From positions 1-16,818 of the forward strand of contig CBCXVS010000165.1 in assembly GCA_965178525.1 (NCBI GenBank): DNA of 16,818 nucleotides. Reading direction: 5' to 3'. A program made the translations under genes and the position numbers. Below the pieces are notes generated by a model. It worked only from the letters and a program-made list of their open reading frames with translations, was not told where the DNA came from and searched no databases. This document shows positions 7,457-15,077 of the stretch, one piece after another (within the stretch, counting starts at the first letter, position 1; each line of letters starts with the position of its first letter). This stretch comes from CBCXVS01 sp965178525 (lineage in GTDB: Bacteria > Tectomicrobia > Entotheonellia > Entotheonellales > Entotheonellaceae).

Positions 7457-8563
7457 TCAGTTAATAATCTTGATAGGAGCGGGACGGGCTCCCCGACTGA
7501 GAATTTCGACGAGCGTCGCGGCGACCTGCTGCAACTCTGCCGCCGCTTGGGTCTCGGGTTGGCTGAGCACCAGCGGGATGCCCGTATCGCCTGTATCGCA
7601 AACGGCAGGATCAAGCGGCACTCGTCCCAGTAACGGTACCCCCAAACGCTCACTTTCCTTTTGTCCACCACCCTGGCGAAAAATCTCGGTTGCCGTGCCA
7701 CAGTCCGGACACACGAAAAAGCTCATATTTTCCACGATGCCAAGCAAGGGGGCGTGGACTTGCTTAAACATCTCCGCCCCTTTCTTGACGTCCAATAAGG
7801 CGAGATCCTGCGGAGTGGTCACGAGGATCGCCCCTGTCAACGGCACGGTCTGCGCCAGCGTGAGCTGAACATCACCTGTCCCCGGAGGGAGATCAACCAC
7901 GAGGGCATCGAGTTCGCCCCAGTCCGTATCTCGCAACAACTGCTGTACGGCCTTCATGACCATAGGACCCCGCCAGATAACGGGCGCATTTTCGCCCAGG
8001 AAAAATCCGAGGGATTGCAGTTTAATACCGTGGTTGACAAATGGCAAAATACGATTCGAGTTCGTCACTTGGGGCTGCTCATGCACGCCCATCATGAGGG
8101 GAATGCTGGGGCCATAAATGTCCGCGTCGAGCAACCCGATACGTAAGCCTGCCATCCCTAACGCCACCGCGATATTGGTGGCCACCGTGCTTTTGCCCAC
8201 ACCGCCTTTGCCGCTCGCCACCGCGACGACATGTTGCACACCGGGTAAGGCTTCCGCATTGGCAAAGGGATTCCGATTCTGCGGCGCCCCGCTCTGGGCC
8301 TGCTCTTTCAGCTGCACCTCGACCGTGATCGTTCCCACCCCTGGGAGCACTTCCAATGCCTCTGCCGTTGCCTGCCGCAGCTTCGTTGCGATTTCTGGCT
8401 GATTGGTGGTGATTTGCAGAGTGACCTGCACATCTTGGCCCGTTACCTGAATGTCTTGGACCATTCCGAACGAGACGATATCTCGGCTATAGCCAGGATA
8501 TGTCACCGTTTTTAACACGTCATGCACTTGGGATTGTGACAGTCCCTGGGGCTGTTTGGCCAT
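7457..8563 (-). CDS. mrp: Mrp/NBP35-family Fe-S cluster carrier ATPase
   Basis: The protein has 368 residues. The N-terminal DUF59/MIP18 domain (about 10-88) is followed by a P-loop domain. The deviant Walker A GKGGVGKST is at 118-126, DADIYGPSIP near 146-155 and DLPPGTGD at 224-231. The paired cysteines C285 and C288 in VCPDCG bind a bridging Fe-S cluster between two subunits. The family assembles and transfers Fe-S clusters to apoproteins in the cytosol. The start at 8563 has AGAGGAAG about 7 bases upstream and begins the conserved DUF59 domain; an in-frame extension to 8761 adds 66 residues unlike the family. A BFD-like [2Fe-2S] gene precedes it on the same strand, about 200 bases away. 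Confidence 0.93.
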   Translation of the reverse strand: MAKQPQGLSQSQVHDVLKTVTYPGYSRDIVSFGMVQDIQVTGQDVQVTLQITTNQPEIATKLRQATAEALEVLPGVGTITVEVQLKEQAQSGAPQNRNPFANAEALPGVQHVVAVASGKGGVGKSTVATNIAVALGMAGLRIGLLDADIYGPSIPLMMGVHEQPQVTNSNRILPFVNHGIKLQSLGFFLGENAPVIWRGPMVMKAVQQLLRDTDWGELDALVVDLPPGTGDVQLTLAQTVPLTGAILVTTPQDLALLDVKKGAEMFKQVHAPLLGIVENMSFFVCPDCGTATEIFRQGGGQKESERLGVPLLGRVPLDPAVCDTGDTGIPLVLSQPETQAAAELQQVAATLVEILSRGARPAPIKIIN

Positions 8564-8767
8564 GCACGTACTTCCTCTGCTGAGGTCTACCTCCGTCGCA
8601 TCGGCACCCATATCGGTATCCGGCGTGCCGGTAACGGCAAGACAGGTTATGCAAATGATGTTGGGATGAGGGGTCACCGACTTGCTGCACAGGTATACCA
8701 TACCCCATACAAGCGCTTCAAGCGGAAGCATCATCCGGCGCTGGCGGGTGGCAGAGCCCAACGGCGT

Positions 8768-9199
8768 TTAGCGGGAAAAATCGCGGAGCATATCGAGGAT
8801 CCGGGGGCCACAGCGGCGCCCTTGACAGCCGCCACTCCCTGAGCCCGTATAACGATTGATCTCATCTTTGGTGCGCAGTCCCTCATCGAGCGCTTTCCAA
8901 AATACACGCTTTTTAATACCCTTACAGATGCATACGACTTTCATGCCTTCCAGCATGGTCCGCGCCTGCGGATCACCTTCCGCCGTCCCAGCGCCTGTAT
9001 GGGTAGGTTCGGCAACAGGCGGTGACGCGTCTACAGAAGTGTCGGGGAGAGGGGATGAAGATTGCATCCAATCCGGCATGGCAAGGCCCATCTTGGAGGG
9101 ATCGAGGCCGGCAAAACCCTGCTGTTGTTGGCGTGAAGACCCCGTTGGCGTCTTGCCTCCGGATGGTGATCGTCTTGGATTTTTCTTATGATTCATCAT
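8768..9199 (-). CDS. BFD-like [2Fe-2S]-binding domain protein
   Basis: The protein has about 143 residues. The first 80 are rich in Ser, Pro, Gln and Gly and look disordered. The C-terminal part is a BFD-like domain: CIC (C90, C92) followed by GCQGRRCGP (C125, C130). Four cysteines in this pattern hold a [2Fe-2S] cluster. The CQGRxCGP form resembles the BFD domains attached to amino-acid and opine dehydrogenases more than bacterioferritin-associated ferredoxin itself. The start is uncertain: ATGs at 9199 and 9196 and a GTG at 9226 are in frame, none with a strong ribosome site. It lies upstream of mrp on the same strand, which suggests a role in Fe-S handling or electron supply. Confidence 0.75.
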   Translation of the reverse strand: MMNHKKNPRRSPSGGKTPTGSSRQQQQGFAGLDPSKMGLAMPDWMQSSSPLPDTSVDASPPVAEPTHTGAGTAEGDPQARTMLEGMKVVCICKGIKKRVFWKALDEGLRTKDEINRYTGSGSGGCQGRRCGPRILDMLRDFSR

Positions 9200-9578
9200 A
9201 CGAGCCCGTTCGGCGCTCCAAAGCACAAAGGATACGTCCTGCCATATACGCTAGTGCTGCAAGGACAGAGATGATTTACCGAACAGCTAGCCCGCCGCGG
9301 CGCTCGCACTTTACAAAGAGCCCGACCCTGAAAAATCAGCAGATGCGAGATGTATGTCCATTCTTGCTGCGGCACAATGGCCATCAAATCTTGCTCAATT
9401 GTATCGGGGGAGGCGTTTGGGGTCAATCCTAAACGCTGCGCCACCCGCTTCACGTGTGTATCGGCCGCAATCCCTCCAGCTAGTGCAAAGCGCTACCGAG
9501 CACAACATACACCGTCTGACGTCTCCCATCCGCAAGGCGTACCCGCACTGCGTTGCCGCGGCTCGCCCTCTGCCATGG
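9196..9578 (-). pseudogene. nth: Remnant of endonuclease III (Nth), frameshifted and truncated
   Basis: Minus-strand translation from about 9489 gives FALAGGIAADTHVKRVAQRL, then GLTPNASPDTIEQDLMAIVP and SHLLIFQGRALC. These match the C-terminal half of Nth, including the DTHV catalytic aspartate (codon 9460-9462). Upstream, in another frame, LADGRRQTVYVVLGSA matches the LPGVGRKTANVVLG helix-hairpin-helix segment. Joining the two needs one extra base in the T-run at 9487-9489. The catalytic lysine is Gln (codon 9516-9518). Of the four Fe-S cysteines (Cx6Cx2Cx5C) the second is Arg. A stop lies at 9579-9581, and the N-terminal half is missing because the VOC gene occupies that place. Several independent defects indicate a dead gene. 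The frame stop at 9196-9198 overlaps the possible BFD start. Confidence 0.75.
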
Positions 9579-9606
9579 CTAGCCCTCCACCCGGAACGTC
9601 GTACGC

Positions 9607-9987
9607 TTACGCTTGACTCATGTGTATCAACTCGATCTTGACATGGTCAGGTCCCGAGATGAAGGCAATGTGTGTACCGGGGCGCGGTGACATCGGTTCG
9701 GTCCAGAAATGGACGCCATTTGCCTTTAATGTGGTGACGGTTTCGTCAAAATCACTGGTGTACAAAGCAAAGTGGTCAAGCCCCTGATACCGTCCTAAGT
9801 CGACTTGGGTCGTGGCACGGTTCGTCACGTTGAGCAGGGTACCGCCCAAGTCCACGCGCGCCCACTGCACCCCATTGTTCTCGAATCGATCTTCGAGTAC
9901 CGCCTGGAAATTCTTTTCATACCATGCCACGGTGGCATCGACATCAGCCGCTTCGTGATGAATGTGGTGCAACTGGTAGTCAGGCAT
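9607..9987 (-). CDS. VOC (glyoxalase/dioxygenase) superfamily protein
   Basis: The 126-residue single-domain protein has two beta-alpha-beta-beta-beta modules. The first has LHHIHHEAADVDATVAWYEKNF (6-27) and the second LDHFALYTSDFDETVTTLK (70-88). Likely metal ligands are H8 (first strand), H72 and E119 (in VKIELIHM). AAGGAG lies 8 bases before the ATG at 9987. The family includes glyoxalase I, methylmalonyl-CoA epimerase, extradiol dioxygenases and antibiotic-resistance proteins, and this sequence does not decide between them. A MITE-like element begins about 40 bases upstream, so its promoter may lie in or beyond that element. Confidence 0.88.
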   Translation of the reverse strand: MPDYQLHHIHHEAADVDATVAWYEKNFQAVLEDRFENNGVQWARVDLGGTLLNVTNRATTQVDLGRYQGLDHFALYTSDFDETVTTLKANGVHFWTEPMSPRPGTHIAFISGPDHVKIELIHMSQA

Positions 9988-10029
9988 GTTCTGTGCTCCT
10001 TACAAACGCGGGAGAATTTCCTTTTACGT

Positions 10030-10140
10030 ACTTAGCGGAGTTTCAAATAAGTTATTAGACATTCGATTTCTGAACTCACGCATCCCCAAGGGATCGAACC
10101 TAGATAGATGTATAAAGACTTATTTGAAACTCCACTTAGC
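10030..10140. repeat. 7-bp direct repeat flanking the MITE-like element (target duplication)
   Basis: ACTTAGC occurs at 10030-10036 and again at 10134-10140, exactly next to the outer ends of the 16-bp inverted repeats. The perfect abutment is what a transposase leaves on insertion. Confidence 0.75.
10037..10133. mobile_element. 97-bp MITE-like element with 16-bp perfect terminal inverted repeats
   Basis: GGAGTTTCAAATAAGT at 10037-10052 is repeated exactly, inverted, at 10118-10133. The 65-base interior has no gene and contains a smaller inverted pair, TTCGAT and ATCGAA. The element is flanked by a 7-bp direct repeat. It is more AT-rich than its surroundings. This is the structure of a miniature inverted-repeat transposable element moved in trans. 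No full-length relative is in the window, and the family of the parent insertion sequence is not assigned. Confidence 0.75.
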
Positions 10141-10289
10141 AGTACACCCGTTTGCTGATGCTCTCAGACTATACCAGAATAGTCGGACAGTCCCAAAAAA
10201 GCAACTGTCTCCGATAGGTTTCCGGAGTCGAGGCATAAGGAGAAAACCGAGTGTTTTGAGAGGAATCGTGTGGTGGCGCCGGATAACCG

Positions 10290-10298
10290 TGCTACAAT
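10290..10298 (+). promoter_or_regulatory. Candidate extended -10 promoter element
   Basis: TGCTACAAT fits the extended -10 form TGnTATAAT with one mismatch. No -35 is seen 16-18 bases upstream. It lies about 95 bases before the haemagglutinin-like fragment and points toward it. Confidence 0.25.
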
Positions 10299-10392
10299 CG
10301 GGGGGCGGTTTCTGAACGATCAGCCTCAACGTGGCCGTCTATTCGCGCAAATACGGTGTGAGGCGTTCAGCTAAGGGGCGGTCGTTCTAGTC

Positions 10393-10917
10393 GTGGCCAT
10401 CTACAAAACCTGCCTCCAGGGCAAGATACCTGTTCTCTGCAGGCTACCGGAGCGCTTCCATGCCGACACGCCTGCGAACAGTAGCACCGGAGGGATTGGA
10501 GCGGGGGGACGTGTGCGGGTCATGGCGACAGAGACCCTCACGATAACCGGGCAAGGTAGTCGTGTCTTTACGAATACGAGAAGGAGCGGGGAAGGAGGCG
10601 AAATCAGCGTCAGTGCCCGTGATATTCAGCTCGTGGACGGCGCTACGATCTCGGCGCAAAGTTCTGGGATGGGTGATGCCGGCGCGATTGCCATTGAGAT
10701 CACCCACCCATTCCGGAGTGGCCCTAGCAGTGTGACGACCGCCGCGCCAGAGGCAAGTGGCGGCCGTATCATGATACCGGGCGGCCAACTCATCAGACTA
10801 CGCCATAGTGAACTCAGCGCACGGGTGCAGGGAGATGCGCAGCCGGTCGGTGGCAATGAGCTGCGCAGGTCTACTCCACAGCCATGGAACGACCCGTTCG
10901 CGTTGGCACCAGATTGA
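10393..10917 (+). pseudogene. Fragment of a filamentous-haemagglutinin-type (two-partner secretion) exoprotein
   Basis: The open frame is 174 codons from a GTG. Residues about 30-150 show the beta-helix repeat typical of large secreted TPS proteins: TLTITGQGSRVFTNT, SGEGGEISVSARDIQLVDGA, TISAQSSGMGDAGAIAIEI, then GGRIMIPGGQLIRLRHSELS. Intact proteins of this kind have many hundreds of residues, a signal peptide and an N-terminal secretion domain, all missing here. No ribosome site precedes the GTG. The first 30 and last 25 codons do not look like the repeat, and the last 47 bases overlap the 3' end of the convergent radical SAM gene. It is best read as a relic left by deletion. Confidence 0.7.
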
Positions 10918-12910
10918 ATATAAAACTCACCGCAAACCCGGTGTGTAACTTGACTTCATGCCACACGTAGCGCACGAGTTTGTGTACAGGGATTTTCGCC
11001 AGTCTACCCGTGTGCAGCAACGTCTTCGTGTGCTGCCAGAACTGCCGCAGTTCTTGCCGGGACGTCATCGAATTGATCGACCAGATGTTGCATTTTCGCG
11101 CCAAGAGCCGTAGCCGAGAGGGCACGCGGAGTTTGGCACGGGCATAGGCGAGCTGCAGCTCTTCGATACGCGGATTGTGCAGCACCCCGCCCCGGATACT
11201 CGCCAGCGCCTCCAACAGCTGCTGTTCACGCTCACTGCGTTTGCGGGTTTGCAACCATAATTCTTCCAACTCGAGGAGAAAGCGCCCCCACGCTTTGACA
11301 TAGCGCAGCACCTCCGGCAGACGCCAGCGCCAATACTGCCGCAAGCTTTCGATTGCAAAGTCCGCGCGCCGCGCCGTCCGTCCTTTGAGGCGGAAAAAGC
11401 CCGTCATCATGGGGTGATTGCCTTCGATCAACGCGGCGCTCTTATACCACACCAGATTCTTGAAAATATTCCAGTACATGCTGGGCGCGGCACGCCGCAG
11501 GATATTCCGCATATTGTCGAAGCTGTAAAACGACTCCCAGGCGTCCTTGTATGCCTGGAACCACTCGCCCCGCGACATATGGCCATGATCCATGGTGGCG
11601 TGGAACGAATCGTAGAGGTTCAGATCGGCTTCGATGGGGATGCCCTGCTGCACCGCGTGGAAGTGATCCATCGACCCCGGGATGGGGGTGAGCATAAAGA
11701 ACGAGGCCTGATCTACCTGAATGTCGTTTTTCAGCCGCTCGATATCTCGCGTCACAGACGCCGCCGTGTCGAAGGGAAAGCCAATAATGAAGCCCACATG
11801 GGTCGCCACTTCAGCGGCGTGCCAGGCATCGGTCAAGTTGCGATAATCGGCGGAATCATTCTGGTTTTTGTCGGCCGCCTGGAGATTGTCGTCGTTGATG
11901 CTCTCCATACCGATGAAGACCTGCGTACATCCCGCCCGCCGGGCTAGAGCAATGAAATCCTTAATCTTGTACGACAGGACATCCACCTGCATGATGAACT
12001 CGATCGCAATCCCCTCCGTCTCGCGCAGCTCGATGAGGGCTTCGAAGATCTGACGCCAGTATTTGTTACGGGCAAAATTGTCATCGGTAAAGAAATAGAA
12101 ACTAATGCCGGCTTGACGATAATTTTCCTTGATCGTCTCCGCAATACCTGCCGGGCTCCGCATCCGCATTTTTCGGCCCTGCACGTTGATAATCGAGCAG
12201 AAGCTACAGCTAAACGGGCAACCACGGCCACAGTCGATCGTGCCAAACTCTCTATAGGTAAAACGCTTGAGATACTTCTTGCTGATCATGGGGAGGGGTG
12301 GTGTGCTGAGGTCAGGCGTGGCCTCGAGAAAATTGTACAGGGGCTTCAGTTCCCCCAGCAAGGCATCGCGGAGAATCGCTTCCCATTGCGTCTCGATCTC
12401 CCCGGCGACAATCGTGGCGCCCAGGTCGAGCATCTCTTGCATCTCAGGCGTCGGCTGGTGAAACAAGGACAAGACCCCACTGACGTGGAACCCGCCAATC
12501 ATCACCTCGAGATCCGCGGCGCGAAATGTCCGCGCCAAATCTAACGCACGCGGATACTGATTGGTTTGTACGCCCACGAGACAGATAATGGTTTTCCAGC
12601 CTGCACGCTGACTGCGCCGGATGATTTTGGCCGCATTGATTTTCATCACCGCTTCATCCAGCAATTCCGTGGTGATCTCAAGATCGGGACGCAAGGCCCG
12701 GCGGCGGTGCACATCTTCCGTGAGCGCATACATGCACGCCACCGTGTTGCTGGGCAACACCCCGCGCCAATGCCGTAAGATATAGCCCTCGTCATCGTAT
12801 TTTGAGGGCTTGATCAGCACGATATGGAGGCCGTGAATATGCGGCGTGCGCTCGGCGACGTCCTGCGCATCCGGGACCGTGGATGGGGGCTGGATGGAGA
12901 GCAGTGTCAT
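10871..12910 (-). CDS. B12-binding-type radical SAM protein (class B-like)
   Basis: The protein has 679 residues. Residues about 25-190 form a Rossmann-like cobalamin-binding-type domain (HGLHIVLIKPSKYDDEG, VMIGGFHVSG, ATIVAGEIETQW) without the DxHxxG lower-ligand motif. The radical SAM core starts at TIDCGRGCPFSCSFCSI, with C231, C235 and C238 binding the [4Fe-4S] cluster and an extra C227 just before. YFFTDDNFARN (272-282), VFIGMESIND (331-340) and VGFIIGFPFDT (372-382) are typical core segments. The last 230 residues are basic, aromatic and predicted helical, with no recognised domain. Relatives act in hopanoid, bacteriochlorophyll and methyl-transfer chemistry; the substrate here is unknown. 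The ATG at 12910 has AAAGG 12 bases upstream, slightly far. The gene appears to stand alone. Confidence 0.88.
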   Translation of the reverse strand: MTLLSIQPPSTVPDAQDVAERTPHIHGLHIVLIKPSKYDDEGYILRHWRGVLPSNTVACMYALTEDVHRRRALRPDLEITTELLDEAVMKINAAKIIRRSQRAGWKTIICLVGVQTNQYPRALDLARTFRAADLEVMIGGFHVSGVLSLFHQPTPEMQEMLDLGATIVAGEIETQWEAILRDALLGELKPLYNFLEATPDLSTPPLPMISKKYLKRFTYREFGTIDCGRGCPFSCSFCSIINVQGRKMRMRSPAGIAETIKENYRQAGISFYFFTDDNFARNKYWRQIFEALIELRETEGIAIEFIMQVDVLSYKIKDFIALARRAGCTQVFIGMESINDDNLQAADKNQNDSADYRNLTDAWHAAEVATHVGFIIGFPFDTAASVTRDIERLKNDIQVDQASFFMLTPIPGSMDHFHAVQQGIPIEADLNLYDSFHATMDHGHMSRGEWFQAYKDAWESFYSFDNMRNILRRAAPSMYWNIFKNLVWYKSAALIEGNHPMMTGFFRLKGRTARRADFAIESLRQYWRWRLPEVLRYVKAWGRFLLELEELWLQTRKRSEREQQLLEALASIRGGVLHNPRIEELQLAYARAKLRVPSRLRLLARKCNIWSINSMTSRQELRQFWQHTKTLLHTGRLAKIPVHKLVRYVWHEVKLHTGFAVSFIFNLVPTRTGRSMAVE

Positions 12911-13066
12911 GGGATGAATTTACCTTTCAAATTGTGCGAAGTGGCTGCTGTTTGAAGTTTCTGCGACCCGGTTGGCATCGCAGGAAAACCAGAGGTAGCA
13001 GATGACATGGCGGGCTAACAGCGCCCCGCAGGGCTCGCAGGCCAGAGAGAATATACATCATTTCGG

Positions 13067-13082
13067 GGAAATTTCCATGGAA
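13067..13082. promoter_or_regulatory. Two overlapping palindromes upstream of the radical SAM gene
   Basis: GGAAATTTCC (13067-13076) and TTCCATGGAA (13073-13082) are perfect 10-bp palindromes sharing four bases. They lie in the 230-base gap between the MFS stop and the radical SAM start. On the minus strand a TATATT box (13050-13055) follows, so they could be an operator next to the radical SAM promoter. No -35 match is clear. Confidence 0.3.
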
Positions 13083-13140
13083 CTTTAGCACTTTATGAAA
13101 GTGTAACCTCAAGCTGCAAAACCTGCACCTCCATACGTTC

Positions 13141-14756
13141 TCAGACCGCTCGTGCCGCGTCCGCCTCGGGCTTGGCGGGCGCCACCCGTACCGGCTCGGA
13201 CGGTAGCGGTGCCGGCGGCCGACTCTGCATCCTGGCACGGGTCAGATACGCGGGAACCAACGCTAAGATAAAGGCCATGGATAGGATCAGAAAACAATCC
13301 GCATAGGCTGCCATCTGCACATGACGCGTCAGCAGTTGCCCCAAAGCGGCCATGGATTTCGCCGCGGCCAAGGGTGGTAGCTCCCCGGCTTGCAGGAGAA
13401 AGCCCCGGAACGCGTCGAGTGACTGCTGCACGGGCAACGCAAAGCGGTCGTGATGCTGCCCCAGCAACACACCGTGCACGGCGATACGCTTCTCCAGTAT
13501 CACACTGCATAAGGCGACCCCGAAGGCCGCCGCCACGCCCCGGTGCACGCCGTGTAACCCCGAGCCCATACTGCGATCCTCAGGCGGCAAGGTACGCATG
13601 AGCGCGTTGTTGAGGGGCGACTGGATCAAGCCGAAACTGCCGCGCTGAGCCATGACGAGTAACGTGACCAGACCCACCCCGGTTAAGAGCGTGAGCAAGG
13701 AAAAGAAATACATGTCCAGGGCAAAACTGGCCAAACCGATGAGCACGGGAATACGCGGATCGATCCGATCGGAGAGCTTCCCGGCAAATAGACCGATCCA
13801 GCCCATGACGATCGCGCCTGGGGCTAGCACCAGGCCGGCCTGCAAGGGCGTGAAATCGAAGACGACCTGCACATCAGCCACCAAAAGTTGGTGCCCACAA
13901 ACCCGGCGTTATAGAGAAAGACCACCCCGGAGGCCACGACAAAACCGAAGTTCCGGTAGAGCCGGAGATGCACGACCGGGTGTGGCGCCAGGAGTTCGGT
14001 GACGATGAAGAGGACAAAAAAGATCGCCGCCATGGCGAATAGCGTCAAGATGTAACCCGAGTCCCACCCCTGACGTTGCCCCTGGGTGAGGGCGAGTAAC
14101 AAGGCGACCAGAAACACCGTCATGGTCAAGAGCCCGGGGACATCGATGGTTTTTCCCGCTTCTGGCGCGTCCTTGGGAACGATCGTCAAGGTCAGCACAA
14201 GACTAGCGATGCCACTTGGCAACGCCAGAAAAAAGATGGCGCGCCAGCTGATCTCTTGCACCAGATAGCCGCCCAGCGATGGCCCGATGGTCGGTCCCAG
14301 TGAGCCGACCAGGAGAATGAGCCCCATCGCCATGCCCCGTTGTCTGGCGGGGAAGGCTTCGTAGAGCAGTACCACCCCAATACCCATGGCCGGTGCGCCC
14401 AGCGCACCTTGTAAGACGCGGAAGAAAATCAACGATTCGATATTCCAGGCCAGACCACAAAGCATGTTGCAGCCCGTGGCGCCGAGGACGCCGAGCACAT
14501 ACAGATTCCGGCGCCCGATGAGGCCAGCCATCCAGCCGAGTGCGGGCATCGGCACGGCGCGCGAGATTAGATAGCCCGTCATGACCCACTGAATCGCGTT
14601 CACATCCGCACCGAATGAGGTCATGATTTTGGGCAGGGCGACCACGACGGCGAACATGCCGAACGACGTCGTCAATTGTCCAGCCAAAATGGCAGCCGCT
14701 ACCCACCATTTATTTGGTGTATGTCTTGCTTCGACGATATGGTCTGCTTGCATCAT
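13141..14756 (-). pseudogene. DHA2-type MFS drug exporter interrupted by a single frameshift
   Basis: Two overlapping frames together encode a 14-helix EmrB-like exporter of about 538 residues. The first (from 14756) has WVMTGYLISRAVPMPALGW, GRRNLYVLG and FFRVLQGALGAPAMG, plus the antiporter motif GSLGPTIGPSLGG (151-163). After GFVGTNF near residue 290 the similarity continues in the other frame: VADVQVVFDFTPLQAGLVLA, then RSMGSGLHGVHRGVAAAFG, to a stop at 13141. One added base in the AAAA run at 13883-13886 would restore GTNF-LVADVQ. The cause may be a real mutation, a phase-variable tract or a sequencing error. Two ATGs (14756, 14753) compete and no clear ribosome site is seen. The substrate is unknown, and no membrane-fusion partner gene is nearby. 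Confidence 0.82.
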
Positions 14757-15077
14757 CGGCTTGTATTGACTTGGGCTATATGCGAGCCTGATCCGTCGTG
14801 ACGGCGCCTTACATGCGTAGCGTTAATATCGTTGTGGCGAGGCGACGTCTTTTATCCCATTATTACAGACCTGGCTGTGAACCTCAACGTTTAGACGTTC
14901 CAATTCGGGAAAACTCTTGTGCTTTAGAATCGAATTTGCAACACTTGTGTCGCTTCCGATCCGCAGGCGTCACCATGCGTGCGGTAGAGCGGCAGGCGCA
15001 TTTGCGGCCTTCTGCCGGCGCAACCGGAGGAATGATCACGGCAACGCGCAAAACAGCTTGCAGAGGAGTCACCCCGC
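14757..15077. other. Divergent intergenic region, 321 bases
   Basis: This region lies between the MFS gene (minus) and the polytopic membrane protein gene (plus). I see no gene, RNA or convincing terminator. A TAGAAT hexamer at 14925-14930 is a fair plus-strand -10 without a good -35, and short hairpins (CCGTC-GT-GACGG, AACGT-TTAG-ACGTT) are too small to interpret. GAGGAG close to 15064 serves as the ribosome site of the plus-strand gene. Confidence 0.5.

Noticed and set aside
8564..8761. N-terminal extension of Mrp by 66 residues
   Set aside because: The extension has no Mrp features, while the start at 8563 has a good ribosome site and begins the DUF59 domain.
9350..9641. Plus-strand open frames across 9350-9641
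   Set aside because: They are shadows of the endonuclease III remnant on the other strand, with no recognisable product.
10184..10213. Hairpin CGGACAGT / ACTGTCTCCG as a terminator
   Set aside because: The stem has a 2-base bulge, the A-run lies in the loop rather than after the stem, and no gene ends just before it.
12911..13140. Cobalamin riboswitch upstream of the B12-type radical SAM gene
   Set aside because: I looked for a B12-box-like element and a long structured leader and found none.
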